Source: Chaetoderma sp. LZ-2023a
Taxonomy: Eukaryota > Mollusca > Caudofoveata > Chaetodermatida > Chaetodermatidae
Reading direction: 5' to 3'
NCBI GenBank assembly: GCA_034401795.1
Contig: CM067365.1
Location: forward strand, 9,271,940-9,335,939
Length of the DNA stretch: 64,000 bases
Shown: positions 21,299 to 33,570 of the stretch, one piece after another
Layout of the letters: the number at the start of each line of letters is the position of its first letter
Numbering within the stretch: position 1 is the first letter of the stretch
Position numbers and translations under genes: made by a program
Notes under the pieces: generated by a model
Databases searched by the model: none
The model's input: the letters and a program-made list of their open reading frames with translations, nothing else
What the model was told of the DNA's origin: nothing

Positions 21299-23308
21299 AT
21301 GGTTCGTAACTTTGAACGGAAGACGACTAAAGGTTCAACACCAGCAGATGTTATGCTCCGAGCTGCTCGACAAGTTAAGCTTTTCAACAAATCCATTCGG
21401 GGCACTGCTAAAGATTTTATTATTAACTACCGCACACTAGCTCGGTACTGCCAAAAGATCGGCGATGAAGACATTGTAGGACATAATGAGGTGCCATCTA
21501 TCCCAGTTGAATACATTAGAAATAGACTGATCTTTACAGCTGAACTTGAAGAACAGCTAGTTGAATACATCATCAAAGCATCTGACATTTACAATGGCCT
21601 TTCCCCTAAGGAGGTTCGTAAACTTGCGTATCAGCTGGCAGCAGCCAATGAGCTGCATATTCCTAACAACTGGTCAGACGTTGAGCAAGCAAGTGCAGAT
21701 TGGTTTACTGGTTTCTTGAAACGGCATCCTACTTTATCCATCCGCAGACCAGAAGCAACAAGCTTAGCTCGAGCTAGTAGTTTTAATAAAGTTAATGTAA
21801 ACACGTTCTTTGAAAACTTGTCAACTGTTCTGATGCGGCACCAATTCGGTCCAGGTAATCTGTGGAACATGGACGAGACAGGTGTTACTACAGTTCAGAA
21901 ACCAGACAAAGTAGTGGCACGCCGAGGTTTTAAACAGATCGGATCAATAACTTCTGCAGAGAGAGGAACACTTGTAACACTTGCATGTGCTGTTTCAGCC
22001 ACAGGAAACAGTATTCCCCCATATTTTATTTTTCCTCGTGTGAATTTTCGGGACCACTTCAGTGCTAATGGGCCAACTGGATGCAAGGGTGGGGCGAATC
22101 CATCTGGTTGGATGAAGGAAGACAATTTCGCAGACTTCTTGCGCCATTTTGTTCAATCTTCCAAGTGTTCGAATGAAAGACCCTGTCTGTTACTGCTAGA
22201 TAATCATGAGTCACATCTTTCTATAGAGGGGTTGAATTATGCTAAAGAGAATGGAATAACAATGTTGTCATTTCCACCACATTGCTCCCACTGCCTGCAG
22301 CCACTAGACAGAACTGTATATTGGCCCCTCAAAAAGTATATTAACACTGCGTGTGATGCTTGGATACTAAATCATCCAGGCCAAACAATGACAATCTATG
22401 ATATCCCTGCTATCGTAGCAACAGCATATCCGCTTGCTGCAACAGCAAGTAACATTCAAGCTGGCTTTCGAGTAAGCGGTATATATCCTTATAATAGGGA
22501 TGTATTTACCGATTCAGAATTTTCACCATCGTATATAACTGATCGTCCCATGTCTGACAATGCTCCAGAAAATGAGACAGACATCCCAGTCGGTGGGGCG
22601 ATAACTCCTGTTCTCGAGATTGGTGTTAATGGTCCGAGCTCTGCAGTGAATGTAGCTATACTAGTCATTGTGGACAATCCTACACCTGATAAGAGCACTG
22701 GACCTACTACCACAATACACGCTGGAATGCCTGATAACGATTCTGCGCCTGGTCCCAGCACGGACACCTCCACCATGGGCTACTAGCCAGCAACTGAGAA
22801 CATTGAGAATGTTGGAGCCAAGGCGGTCGCTGCTATTGTTACTGATTCCATACACAAAACCATTCCACCAACACCAGAGGAATTACGGCCACTACCAAAG
22901 GCTGGTCCACGCAAAGCTGTGAATCGTCCAAATACTAGAAAACGTAACACCGCTATATTAACTGACACCCAGGTTAAAACTGCAATTGAAGAGCGGAAGC
23001 AAGGCAAAAATAAACCACCTGCTAAAAAGTCAAAGAAAGAGCTGTTTACGAAGACTAAAAGGTCTACATCCACTAAGCCACCCAAGAGGACTACAAGTCG
23101 TAAAACCAGACAGCCCAGTTCTTCTGAGTCCTCTGAAGATAATGAGTATTATTGCCTTGTTTGTGTTGAGCCGTACTCGAATAGTAAATCGCTAGAGGTT
23201 TGGGTTCAGTGCGGTTCCTGTAAACAGTGGGCACACGAGGCTTGTACCACAGGACGACGCACATATGTTTGCCATAACTGTGACTCGTGTGAATCTAGCA
23301 ATGATTAG
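21299..23308 (+). pseudogene. pogo-like transposase with PHD-type C-terminus, one in-frame stop
   Basis: The frame is open from ATG 21299 to TAG at 22784-22786 (495 aa), and the same frame stays open after it to TAA/TAG at 23306-23308, 669 codons in all. Domains: pipsqueak-type HTH around residues 20-52 (KSIRGTAKDF); CENP-B/Tc5-type DNA-binding region about 80-160; DDE_1 catalytic core with Asp192 (NMDETGV), Asp301 (LLLDNHESH) and Asp337 (CLQPLDRTV), i.e. D-D35-D. After the stop come TPEELRPLPKAGPRK, a Lys-rich stretch and a C4HC3 PHD-type finger (C-x2-C at 23153-23164, then C, C, H, C, C, C to ~23281). Family members with this finger are known in invertebrates. The stop removes only the basic tail and finger, so the catalytic part is intact. 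The start follows a good acceptor site. It could be a young dead copy, a read-through gene, or a domesticated gene. Confidence 0.85.
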
Positions 23309-23489
23309 GGCTTCTATAGAAAGACACAGTATTACGCATTCTGTCCACCCTGAGTTTTGCCAATGCCTGCTAATATAACCAAATAGTCATTCTAAATTTG
23401 ATATTGTATGTGTTACAACATAATGTGGTACAACTACTTTGATGATAAAATAACAGAAACAAAGAATATTATTTTATTTACTGTGTTAA

Positions 23490-23740
23490 AGTGATGTGAC
23501 AACCAACCCCATACTGTGTGACTACTGTGTGACAACCAACTCATATATGGGGTTGCTTGTCACAACTCAGATAAGTTCACGATTGCTATAAATAATATAC
23601 ACTGAACAGTTCTCTGTAAATGTTGAAGCAGCTATATATACGGAAGGAGCTTAGCTTCAGATTTGAAGGCTTTAAGGATTGTACCTGTTTATAGCAAACT
23701 GGGAGGGGGCAAAGTGTAAAAAATGTGACAACCAACCCCG
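23490..23740. repeat. Right subterminal repeats of the pogo-like element
   Basis: GTGACAACCAACCCC-type motifs at about 23495, 23530 and 23724, and an inverted copy (GGGGTTGCTTGTCAC) near 23554. They mirror the left set. Confidence 0.65.
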
Positions 23741-23857
23741 GTCTCCCCTATAGGCTATACGTTATTCACTGAAAACGTTTATTGTATGGCTGAGAGTTCA
23801 TCATAGGAAATAATTCGGGGCCAATGCAACCAGATCTGCGTTAGGGGATTTGGATAA

Positions 23858-24563
23858 TGTTCAGTTTAAGCTATGCCCCGCCCATCTCTATATAAGCTCC
23901 ACCCACACCACGCTTGTGTTGGGATCGATCGATCGATCTCTGAACTCCCTGACTATCAATTTCCAGAAAACTATGCAGGTAAGCTGTTGAATATTTTGAA
24001 ACTAATTCGAATTGGTGCTGTTGCCGGTAGCAACAGCGCCCAGTCAAAATAGTTTCAAAATATTCAACAGAATATTTCCGAAAATGTTGGTCCCGATCCC
24101 AGGATGAGTCATAATGAAGAAATATTAGGCACTCCTCCGGGATGTAGAAATTGTTTGAGTGTAGCTTTCGTGATCATCTCGGTCACTTCTACAGCGCTAA
24201 CTGACGGTCGCTGGCAACGCCACTCTGGGCAGTTCTCGTGGAGTCACGTGACAGCGTGGACTGGTAGACTGCTGGTATACAGTTAGTATACAGTTAGTCC
24301 CGAAGAAGTGACCGAGCTGGTCACGAAAGCTATAAGCTGAAACAATTTCTACATCCCCGGAGAGGTAACTCATATTTCTTCATTATTATTCAACAGAATG
24401 TTTATTAAATGGTAAAGACATACAATTCATACAACGTGTCGGACTATTAAGCGTTAAAGACGGACTATTTCGAATCATTCAGGACGTCGTGATTATGACG
24501 TCATCCTACAGGCCACGTAGTTGATTATGACGTCATATGATGGATGGATAAACTTGGAACGGT
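23858..24563 (+). mobile_element. Palindrome-core MITE, copy 4, with a nested foldback
   Basis: The best copy for family structure. In order: TTCAGTTTAAGCTATGCC at the left end; GC-box side CCCGCCCATCTC; GATCGATCGATC; CAATTTCCAGAAAACTATGC; core palindrome 23994-24070; the TTTATTAAATGGTAAAGACA side; CRE-type GATTATGACGTCATATGATG; and the right end AAACTTGGAACGGT at 24550-24563. The right end is the inverse of ACCGTTCCAGTTT seen at the left end of the 41157 copy, so the family has ~13-17 bp TIRs. A ~320-bp insertion splits it after the core. Confidence 0.8.
24074..24390. mobile_element. Foldback element nested in MITE copy 4
   Basis: Long inverted arms (~80 bp). The left arm, from about 24111, contains GAAGAAATATTAGG, GGATGTAGAAATTGTTT and GATCATCTCGGTCACTTCT. 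The right arm, to about 24388, contains AGAAGTGACCGAGCTGGTC, AAACAATTTCTACATCC and ATATTTCTTCATTATT. The host sequence ATTCAACAGAAT occurs on both sides (24063 and 24390), like a 12-bp duplication. There is no coding potential. Confidence 0.65.
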
Positions 24564-25037
24564 AAATTATGTGACTGTTCCCGTCAACATTTCGAAACAT
24601 TGTATCAACCTTCATAGCATGAAATAACATCCTTACATCCTTTTGATGACGCTATAGTTCATCGTTGATTGTTTGTCGATTTGGACTAGGCCCTAATCGC
24701 CATTGTACGTTCCCTATCATAGAAAGCTCCCGCTACCCATGCAGTTTTGTCTTCATTAGCTATCACGCGGTGTCCTGGACCATGCTCTGCAGTAAAATAC
24801 AATCCAATAAAAGCTAAAAAAGTTACCAGTGACATTTCCCCCAGAAATTATTTGCCATGAGAGAATCGTGCGCGCGCTAATCACTTGCTATTGCATATAG
24901 TTCGTACATCTTGTCTGTAATGTTCGGCAAATTTATCATAATTTATATGGTTATATTGGTCCCGCACATCGATTACTGTGTCTGCCACGCGCTGCAGACT
25001 GAATGGTTCTACATTTACACTAACTCTTTTAAGTAAG
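24564..25037. other. Gene-free stretch
   Basis: No domain, repeat or strong motif recognised. Confidence 0.5.
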
Positions 25038-25262
25038 TTTTGCTATGCCCCGCCCACCTCTAGCTAAGCTCCACCCACACTTTGTCGTGTTGGGATTGAT
25101 CTATCCCCGAACTCCCTAACTATCAGTTTCCTGAAAACTATACAGGTAAGCTGTTGAATATTTTGTAACTAATTTGACTGGGTGCTGTTGCTGCCTATGG
25201 CAGCAACAGCGCCCAGTCAAATTAGTTTCAAAATATTCAACAAACTATTAAATAGCCAAGAC
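25038..25262 (+). mobile_element. Palindrome-core MITE, copy 5
   Basis: TGCTATGCCCCGCCCACCTC side, CTATACAGGTAAG, then a near-perfect core palindrome at 25151-25242 and a short AACTATTAAATAGCC end. The CRE side is missing. Confidence 0.75.
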
Positions 25263-25452
25263 AGAGGACCTATCCGCACCCCCGATTACTACCCAGGGGC
25301 CTCCACCAGTAAATCCAACTATGTGGAACATCGACGTTGGTACCAGGGCCAAACTTAGGACAGTGCGACAAGTGCGTTTGGACAGGGCCACAATTTTGCA
25401 GCCCCCACCCCACCCCCACCACCCCACCCCCCCCCCCACCCCGAAAATTGAC

Positions 25453-25678
<226 letters not shown>

Positions 25679-25769
25679 ATACACGCACATATATTTTGGG
25701 GCCCCTGCGTAGCTTCAAGTTACATGCATAGATGCCAAACCTATAAGACCGATGCTGCCAAATCCCAGA

Positions 25770-27217
25770 GCCCCCCCCCCCCCCCCAATTAAGGATTCAT
25801 TCATTCACTCACGCTTTAACAATTCACTTTGAGTTGCCAATTCCATCCCTTCTGTCATTCCATCACAACCTGCACACCCGCGCCCTCGCCTACACCCTCA
25901 TCCACTCATCCCCTTTCTCAACATTCTAGCAACGCACTAATGACACCCTCCCCTTATCACACACCTATCCACACGCACCACGCACCCATCCACACCGTCA
26001 TCCAGCCATTCACCCCCTCACCAACGTACCAGCCAGCTAACCCCATCACTCAACCAACCACGCAGCACCCCACTTGCACCCTCACCCACCCACTCATGTA
26101 CGAATGAACGCACACGCACATGTGCGCACAGGCACGCACACGTGGTCTTTAAAACACTACGTATACACATCGCACATGTGATTTGTTTTATGTCGTTTCG
26201 GTGTGCGAGATATAAAAACACAACACAGAGCCGATAAAACGTGTGACTGATTGCTTGCGATTTGCGTCGTAGCCGGTCATATCGCAGTCGCATCGCAGTC
26301 TCTTAGAGCTTTTATCGGAACACTACCATGCGCGACTACACTTAGAGTTTTGATCGGATCACTACCACGCGACTATAGTTAGAGTTTTGATCAGATCACT
26401 ACCACACTTGAATAGAATGTTTCCAAATGGGGATGGTTTTGGAAATTTTCTTTTCAAAATGGTCGCCAATTCGCACATTTTGATAAAAATAATACCAGTT
26501 TTCGTTTTTACATAAATGAACTCGGGATGAAAAAAATGGAGAAATGCCCGCCGAAATTTGTTTTGCTCTGATCGACTTGAAACATGGTGATCTTATACAT
26601 AGGTCATCTATGCCTATAGACTTGATTTCATATCAATTTTAAAGGTGCGTATTCACACCAGAATGATTGAAAATAAAATTGGTAAAATTGCATACTTTTA
26701 TAAGCTTAAATTATGCGAAATCCAATTGTATTTGAGAAAAATCTTTTCCTTTCCACATATCCGCATAGTAAACCTATGGGAGCAATATTTGGACTGCGTT
26801 TTCTCCTAGAGTTTTACTTCCCATCTCTTCAGACCTCGTCGGATTCTAGAACAGTGAGAGAGCTAAATAATTTCCAATGGCACTTTTAATATCTCCCTTG
26901 GGGTCAAGGTCATTCGCTGGTCAAAATGTCAAATTTTCATGTTTGGCATAAGTAACCACCCGTTCATCATATATATACCTTCAAAGAGAATGTTAGAAGA
27001 CACCTTACTTTATCCTTTAAAGTTGACCTTTTAGTGGTCAACGCTATCAGTTTTTGAGAAAACAGCTTTTCCATGCACAATGTAAACCTAAGGGAATTTC
27101 AACTATGGAACTATGGATCTTTGAGGCGACTACACCGGGTGGTGGTGGTGGTGGGCGAGAGGGTCGGGGGAGTTGTGTGGTGGAGGGAGGGACGGTGTCC
27201 CAACGATCTATGCCAAT
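25770..27217. other. Gene-free stretch, CA/CCA-rich then AT-rich
   Basis: 25800-26140 is rich in CAC/CCA/TCA repeats without a clear unit. Two related segments at about 26298-26345 and 26346-26405 repeat GAGTTTTGATCGGATCACTACC. From 26642 the text AAAGGTGCGTATTCACACCA matches the TIR of the 162-bp MITE at 48568, so a diverged relative starts here. No coding domain. Confidence 0.5.
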
Positions 27218-27220
27218 GGA

Positions 27221-27385
27221 CTGTTCCAGTTTTAGCTATGCTCCGCCATCTCTAGCTAAGCTCCAGCCACTCTTCACTCGAGTTGGCGATCGATCTTTGA
27301 GCTCCCTGACTATCAATTTCCGGAAAACTGTTGAATATTTTGAAACTAATTTGCCTACGTGCTGTTGCTGCCTATGGGGAGGGGG
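27221..27385 (+). mobile_element. Palindrome-core MITE, copy 6 (left half)
   Basis: Starts GGACTGTTCCAGTTTTAGC and contains GATCGATCTTTGAGCTCC and the left core arm, CTGTTGAATATTTTGAAACT, from 27330. The right arm is absent. Confidence 0.7.
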
Positions 27386-28461
27386 TCCCAAAGAGGTCAT
27401 TTTGAGATGTGGTGGGTGTGCTTAAAAGATAAAAAAATAACAGCAGCAGTTTTTAACTTTCAGCAACATTGTTTTCAAAATAGCCATGCACTTTTGACCT
27501 AGCAGCGGCCAGATTGAAAAATATATCAACAACGCGGATATTGGAAAACTCGTTCTTGTTTAGAAACAGTTTCTGGCCACCTGAGCTGCAGTCAAAGACC
27601 AGGTGTCTTTTATTTAGTTGACGCATCTTCGCATGGTGTCTGTTCAAACAACGGCTTGTATGATTTGAAATTCAACGCTATGTATTGTCACGCCCGATGT
27701 TAATTAGTCACGCGGACGACTCACCGGCACACCTGTAGCTTACGGAAACAGACGATCTTCGGTTTTACAAATACATGACTTGAATTAATTTCACGGGTAA
27801 GGTTGACTAATCTATAATATTCTGATAATAGGCCTAATAGAATTAGTTCATAGTTTAAATTCTGAAAAGATTTTCATAGCAATTTGATTGACAGTTATTG
27901 TTACCTCAGGCGATGACAACTTTCAATCAAATTGTTAATGACGCTATGTTTATTTTTTAAGGGTTTGAGATCGTCGTTGTGAAGTGGCAATTTGTAAATT
28001 TCTAAGTCATTTTTCAAAAAATACCGAAACTTTTCACCTGTCACCTGTCCTGGCCCCGGAAATTGTAACGGTTATAAACATATCCAAATTATCCTATGTG
28101 ACCACCTTATATAGCGATCCATTTCTAGCTACCCCCCCCCCCCCCCCCCCCATTTCTGGCTAAGTTCCGTCAGCTTTGTATATGTGCTGGTATCGATTAT
28201 TTGAAGCCTTGAAAACTGAATTCCCATAGTTTAAAATTTTGAGGTAGAGCCAATCTATAATTTCACTGAATGGTGTAACATAGTGCAGTGCGTGGATTAG
28301 TACTAGTTCTCTGACTCCACCCTATGCCCTATTCATAGGATAGAGTGAGTTTCAGTTTTCAGTTTTCTTTATTTCACTCAGGCCGTTATTAAACGGAATA
28401 TGAGGGTACATAAATCGATAAACATGTGACGGTAGAGATCTGTATACATGAGAGTACTGCA

Positions 28462-28462
<1 letters not shown>
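27386..28462. other. Gene-free stretch
   Basis: No recognised domain. Contains a poly-C run at 28132-28150. Confidence 0.5.
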
Positions 28463-28520
<58 letters not shown>

Positions 28521-28531
28521 CATCATCGTTA

Positions 28532-28587
<56 letters not shown>

Positions 28588-28606
28588 ATTATTATTATTA
28601 TTATTT
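28463..28606. repeat. (ATT)n microsatellite
   Basis: An ATT/TTA run with a short CATCATCGTTATC interruption near 28521-28534. Confidence 0.95.
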
Positions 28607-28680
28607 TTTAGTTACGATGATGATGATTATGATAATGTTGATGCCGCCGCTTAAGTAGTAGCAGTAGCAGTAGCAATAGC

Positions 28681-28810
28681 AGCAGCAGTAGCACCAGCAA
28701 TAGCAATTGCAGCAGCAGTAGCACCAGCAATAGCAATTGCAGCAGCAGTAGCACCAGCAATAGCAATTGCAGCAGCAGTAGCACCAGCAATAGCAATTGC
28801 AGCAGCGGTA
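28681..28810. repeat. 30-bp minisatellite, four units
   Basis: Four consecutive near-identical 30-bp units, each starting AGCAGCAGTAGCACCAGC and ending AATAGCAATTGC, at 28681, 28711, 28741 and 28771, with looser AGC/AGT repeats on both sides. A (TTG)n tract follows at 28857-28940. Confidence 0.93.
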
Positions 28811-28857
28811 GCTGTAGCAGTAGCAGTTGTTGTTATTGTTGTTGTTGATAACAATTT

Positions 28858-28902
<45 letters not shown>

Positions 28903-28959
28903 CTTGTTGATGATGATGATGATGTTGTTGTTGTTGTTGTTCTGTTGCTTTTTGTTTTG

Positions 28960-29495
28960 AAAATCGTAAGTATTTACACATCCTGCTTAGTATCGGTCTA
29001 TTACATATTGCGAATAGACCTTTGTTTTTTTCAAATGTATTCTCCCTTATATAATAATGAGGTATATATCGGTGTCTTTCTCTCACATATTTCTGACAGT
29101 GGAAGAGAAAATGGATTCCATCTTCCATAACATTGCATATACTACAAAGGCGCTCATTGCGTTCTATTCCGATCCATCTCTTTGTCTCAATAGCGAGTTG
29201 GTGATTTAGCGTACGAAGTGGCAGAATGTTATGACGTCCCGGTATGGGAGTAATTTTAGGTATTTCTCGGGCTCAAAATTCGATTTAATTTGTTTATAAA
29301 ACGTCAGTCACGATGATTCGGCTAATGTTCTAGACCATTTTTCTATATATTGTTGTTCTAAAATTTGTTTGGTTTGTTTTATTAATTGTTTAGTATTTAT
29401 TTGCTCTGTCTCAAATAAACTTAGTTGACCTGTGCTCTCCAGAATAGATTTGATAGTTTCAACCGATTTAAACCGTTTATTTTGTTTTGTCATGT
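28960..29495 (-). pseudogene. LINE ORF2 C-terminal remnant
   Basis: Minus-strand segments in the order seen at the C-terminus of LINE ORF2 proteins: QYIEKWSRTLAESS, then FYKQIKSNFEPEKYLKLL, NHQLAIETKRWIGIER, the zinc-like C-x2-C cluster RLCSICNVMEDGIHFLFHC, and YVRERHRYIPHYY. The H-x-L-x-I-E plus C-x2-C...H-F-L-x-x-C pattern is characteristic. Frames shift at least once and in-frame stops are present, so it is dead. The fragment ends at the 28857-28940 microsatellite, which may be its 3' tail. Confidence 0.75.
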
Positions 29496-29668
29496 AATCC
29501 GTTGCTAAAAAGTATAAGATGGATGAGTGAGCTCGGACTATGCGTGAGTAAGATTGCTAATCAAGGGGGACGATTTTGTCACAATCTGCCGGTAACTTTG
29601 AGAGGCCGTAGCGAGTTACCTCCCGTGAAATGTATAATAAGGCTATGCATTATTTATTTTCACATGAA

Positions 29669-29862
29669 CCCGCACCACTCTGATGTCAATATTCTATCCT
29701 TTACTGTGTCAATAGCAAAGAAACTGATGTACATTTTTCAACAAATTTGGTGGACGATTTTGTTGTCATATCGTCCACCAAATTTGTTGAAAAATGAACA
29801 ACAGTCCATTTTTAATTTAATTTGAAAATTTAAAATATTGACATCGGACTAGTAAGAGTTAA
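29669..29862. mobile_element. TTAACCCTT-type foldback MITE, copy 1
   Basis: Contains CACTCTGATGTCAATATTCT on the left and ATATTGACATCGGACTAG on the right, with an inner palindrome TTTTTCAACAAATTTGGTGG / CCACCAAATTTGTTGAAAAA. A better copy lies at 51610-51818. Confidence 0.7.
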
Positions 29863-30829
29863 GTAAATGGTTTTATACATCAGGCAGTCAAATAAAGACA
29901 ATGACTATCAATCACACAACATTCATTACCCTAACGAGAATATCTAATCCAAAATAAAGAAATGAAAATCATTGTTTTCTCTATGTTGTCAGAAGATTTA
30001 AATTCAAATCGTATCAGTAGTTTCATGATAAACAAACAAACAAACAAACAAACAAACAAACAAGCAAACAAACAAACAAGCTCAAATTAAATACTCATAT
30101 CCATAGGGATGTCGGTGTAACCAAACGATGAGTATCTATTATAAAAGATTTATGCCAATTATAGCTGGTTTCACGTGTTGTTGACCTCAAGGGAGATGAC
30201 CGTTATGGAATCGGTGATAATTGTGGCATATCACGAGACGAGTGTTCTCCCTTATGTAAAAAACCATAGAGGTAGTTATAAATAACTCTATGTTAGAAAC
30301 CTGCACCGAAACCACACGTTGAGCCAACGTAAGGACAACGAGCAAAACTACGTTGGCCAACAAATAAAACTTACGTTGGGCCAACGGAACAATGTTTGCT
30401 GGAATATTACTAGACGAAGACGTTTTTCTAAAGGCAACATCTAAGAGATGCGAACTCCATGCCTTATGGATGACATAGAAATCTGACAACCGTAGAATGC
30501 CTTTGTGCGTACCGTTAACATGAAACGCGTTATCCCAACGTCCAGTGACGTGATTGCAGTGAAATGCAACTACGCGTGTTCAGACGGGCTGACGCGGACG
30601 ATCAGCAGCATATTTAGCCTCCAAAATGTCAGTAGATATCATTCCCTTTTGTTAATTCGATGAGAAACAGAACAGATCCAAACATATATGCACTATAATT
30701 TTACCAGAAATAAACTTGTGTTGGCTATATTAACCTGATACTTTATGCGACTAGGTAATAGAATTAGTAACAAAAACATTAGTTTGGAGACTATAATAAA
30801 ACACTGAACTCAAATTCAGCATTTGCCGG
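29863..30829. other. Gene-free stretch
   Basis: No domain. Contains (CAAA)n at 30030-30078 and several short ACGTTGG/CCAACGT inverted pairs at 30310-30385. Confidence 0.5.
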
Positions 30830-31000
30830 CCGTACGTCCGTCCATCCGTCGTCTGTCCGTCCGTCGTCCGTCCAACGGCCGCCCAACTGTCATCCGCCCA
30901 TCAGCCATCCGTCATCCATCCGTCCGTCATCTGTCGGTCGGTCGGTTGGTTGGTCGGTCGGTCGGTCGGTCGGTCGGTCGGTCGGTCGGTCGGTCGGTCT
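30829..31000. repeat. CCGTCCGT- and GGTC-type tetranucleotide tract
   Basis: Imperfect CCGT/CATC repeats (30829-30935) followed by (GGTC)n (30936-30999). Confidence 0.9.
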
Positions 31001-31255
31001 AAAATAAATAAATTGGCCACAACGACAATCACACATTTTTGGAAATTTATAGCCAGTGATGAGCAGAATAGAGCGATCCCTGTACCAACACCAGCGGCCA
31101 CACCGAGTTCAGGTTCGGGTTCACATTCAACAATGACTAACAAACGACAACGGTCACCAGCCACCTTCACACATTCGCCCACCACTTCCAAGCGGACGAA
31201 TCTGTATACATCACCAGCACCACCACCTGAGGTTGATGATGTAACAGAGTCATAG
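31001..31255 (+). CDS. Unrecognised open frame, Pro/Ser/Thr-rich
   Basis: Open from the GGTC tract to a stop at 31253-31255. The non-repeat part reads TITHFWKFIASDEQNRAIPV, then a Ser/Thr/Pro-rich tail with SPTTSKRTNLYTSP. No family recognised. It has less simple sequence than the flanks and could be an exon or an element ORF, but there is no supporting start, splice site or homologue. Confidence 0.2.
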   Translation, partial: KINKLATTTITHFWKFIASDEQNRAIPVPTPAATPSSGSGSHSTMTNKRQRSPATFTHSPTTSKRTNLYTSPAPPPEVDDVTES

Positions 31256-31309
31256 CCGGCTCTCCCAAATGACGCATTCTCCTCCAGTGCGCCGTTGTCG
31301 GGTTGTTAC

Positions 31310-31690
31310 TCACTGTTCACCTAATCTACCACATAGCAACTCTTCTTCATCTCTTCCACTGTCTTCTCCTCATCATCTTCTGACTCGATCTTCTCCTCTT
31401 CCTCCTTCGCCTCTCTCAATTTCGCCCCCTGCTCTTCCGCCTCAAGCTTCTCCTCTTCCTGCACATCCTCTCCTAATCCCGCCTCCTCCTCCTCCTCGGT
31501 CGCCTCATCTTCTCGCATCTCCTCTCTCAATCTCGCCTCTTGCTCATCCTACTCAATCTTCTCATCTTCTTACATATCCTCTCTCTATCCACCGTCCTGC
31601 TCTTTCTCATACTCTTCATCTCTATTCTCCTCATGCATCCTCTTCTGCTCTTCTTCCTCCTTCTCTTCATCCTCTTCCTCCTAGGGAGAA
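31310..31690. repeat. Pyrimidine-rich (TCTTC/CTCCT) low-complexity tract
   Basis: Almost pure C/T-rich DNA on the plus strand, which explains long open frames on both strands here. Confidence 0.9.
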
Positions 31691-32509
31691 CGATAATAAC
31701 CTGTCTGATAGGAAATATGTCTGTACTGAGCTCTATCACAAAAAAACCCACTGAACCGATTTGGCTCAGTCTTTTACACAACGAAGGAATTTATGGTGTA
31801 AGAGGATGTTCAGATGCTGGCCGTGATCAGGAGAAAAGAACCTGGATCCAGATCGGATCCAATTCTGGATATGTCGATATCTCGGTAGCTGCTGGTTCAA
31901 TTTGACTCAAATGTTAACACAGAAAATTGTGTCTGTCACGACGTGCGAAAAGTACTTTCCCCCCCCCCCAATTAGCTTGCCACTGACAGCAATGGTGAGT
32001 GATAAATCCGGCGCTATAACAAATCAGAGGTACACAATTATCGAAACTGGTCATTAATATAAACAGTTGGTCATCCTTTACTACAGATGTAAATCTGTGT
32101 GGGAGATTCCCCTCCAATTTGAACTTTTGCTCTATGCCATTGAAACTATATGCACTTTGACCTCTTCCCAAAATGAAGCACCATCTTGTGCAAATTGTAC
32201 ATTTTCTGGTAGAAGTCTTCTTCCACTGGCGTAAATAAACATCTGCAGATGGCTATTGTGCTTGAACTGTAACTGGGTAGATGTGGAAATAAAGTCGGCA
32301 CTGCATTTTGATTAAGCTGCCTACAACAGAACACAATTAGTAGTGTTACGAGATATGTATTCAATGGCATGACCACCACCACCACCTCACACGCCCCTTA
32401 TTATACCCACACATTTTTGAAAAAAAATCCGGAGGGGATATTGCAATAGCCTACATCCATCTATCCGCTTGTTCACGCGGCTCTCTCCGCCAACACCGTT
32501 CGGAGGAAT
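31691..32509. other. Gene-free stretch
   Basis: No domain recognised. Contains a C-run at 31961-31969. Confidence 0.45.
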
Positions 32510-32924
<415 letters not shown>

Positions 32925-33570
32925 GAGAGAGAGGCGGAGGCAAAGTTGGCGAAAGCCTGGAGATTTGCGATGGTGTGCCAACATTCTAGCTTGAATTCCA
33001 ATGCAACCATATAGGAAAGCTATGGTATTTGTTCCGCCATATTCAACAGCATAACTCCACGGTTTTGTTGAAACTGATCTACTGGGCCTCTATGGCATCC
33101 TTCCATGCAAGTTTGCTTGAGATCCGCTGTGCGGTTTAGGAGATAAATTCAGATAAATACTTTGAAGTACGTTTGACTAGTGTCAGTATTACTGCCCAAT
33201 AGTTTCCAATCAGATCGCTCAAAATTATCAATAAAATCAAACTTATATCACCTGCACAATTCTAAGGGAGGGCCAACAACCAACTCCCAAACTCATATCG
33301 CCAAATTTTCCCATAACAAAAGGGTCGGGCATGTGACTCCGATTGCATCCGGACCCAGGGACATAATTATACTCGAACCTCACCATTACAGGTAAGGCTC
33401 GGCCAATTTATTAATTCTGTCCCCGAGTCCGGATGATGCAATCGGGGTCCCATGAGACCTTAAAGCAGCAGATGCTAGAAGTTGAACATCCCAGTAAATA
33501 CCAGGTAAAACATTAGAAGTAATCATATGTTTTACCTCAATTCCTTCTCGAAGAATTCAGTACCGTCATG

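Larger units (their letters stand above)
20437..23746 (+). mobile_element. pogo-like DNA transposon
   Basis: The element is delimited by GAGACCGGGG at 20437-20446 and its inverse CCCCGGTCTC at 23736-23745. Near both ends sit several copies of TGTGACAACCAACCCC or its complement: left near 20452, 20795, 20828 and 20841; right near 23495, 23530, 23554 and 23724. The interior carries a pogo-type transposase. The terminal bases and the TA target duplication could not be fixed: the left end reads CAGTAGTAAACAAACAGAGACC after a TA, but the right end lacks a matching outer stretch. Confidence 0.8.

Noticed and set aside
21299-22786. Calling the pogo-like gene a domesticated host gene
   Set aside because: Subterminal repeats and inverted ends show it still lies in a transposon; domestication would need conserved synteny, which cannot be judged here.
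31269-31781. Ser/Pro/Leu-rich and Glu/Lys/Arg-rich long frames on opposite strands
   Set aside because: They come from a pyrimidine-rich low-complexity tract; complementary biased frames on both strands indicate composition, not coding.
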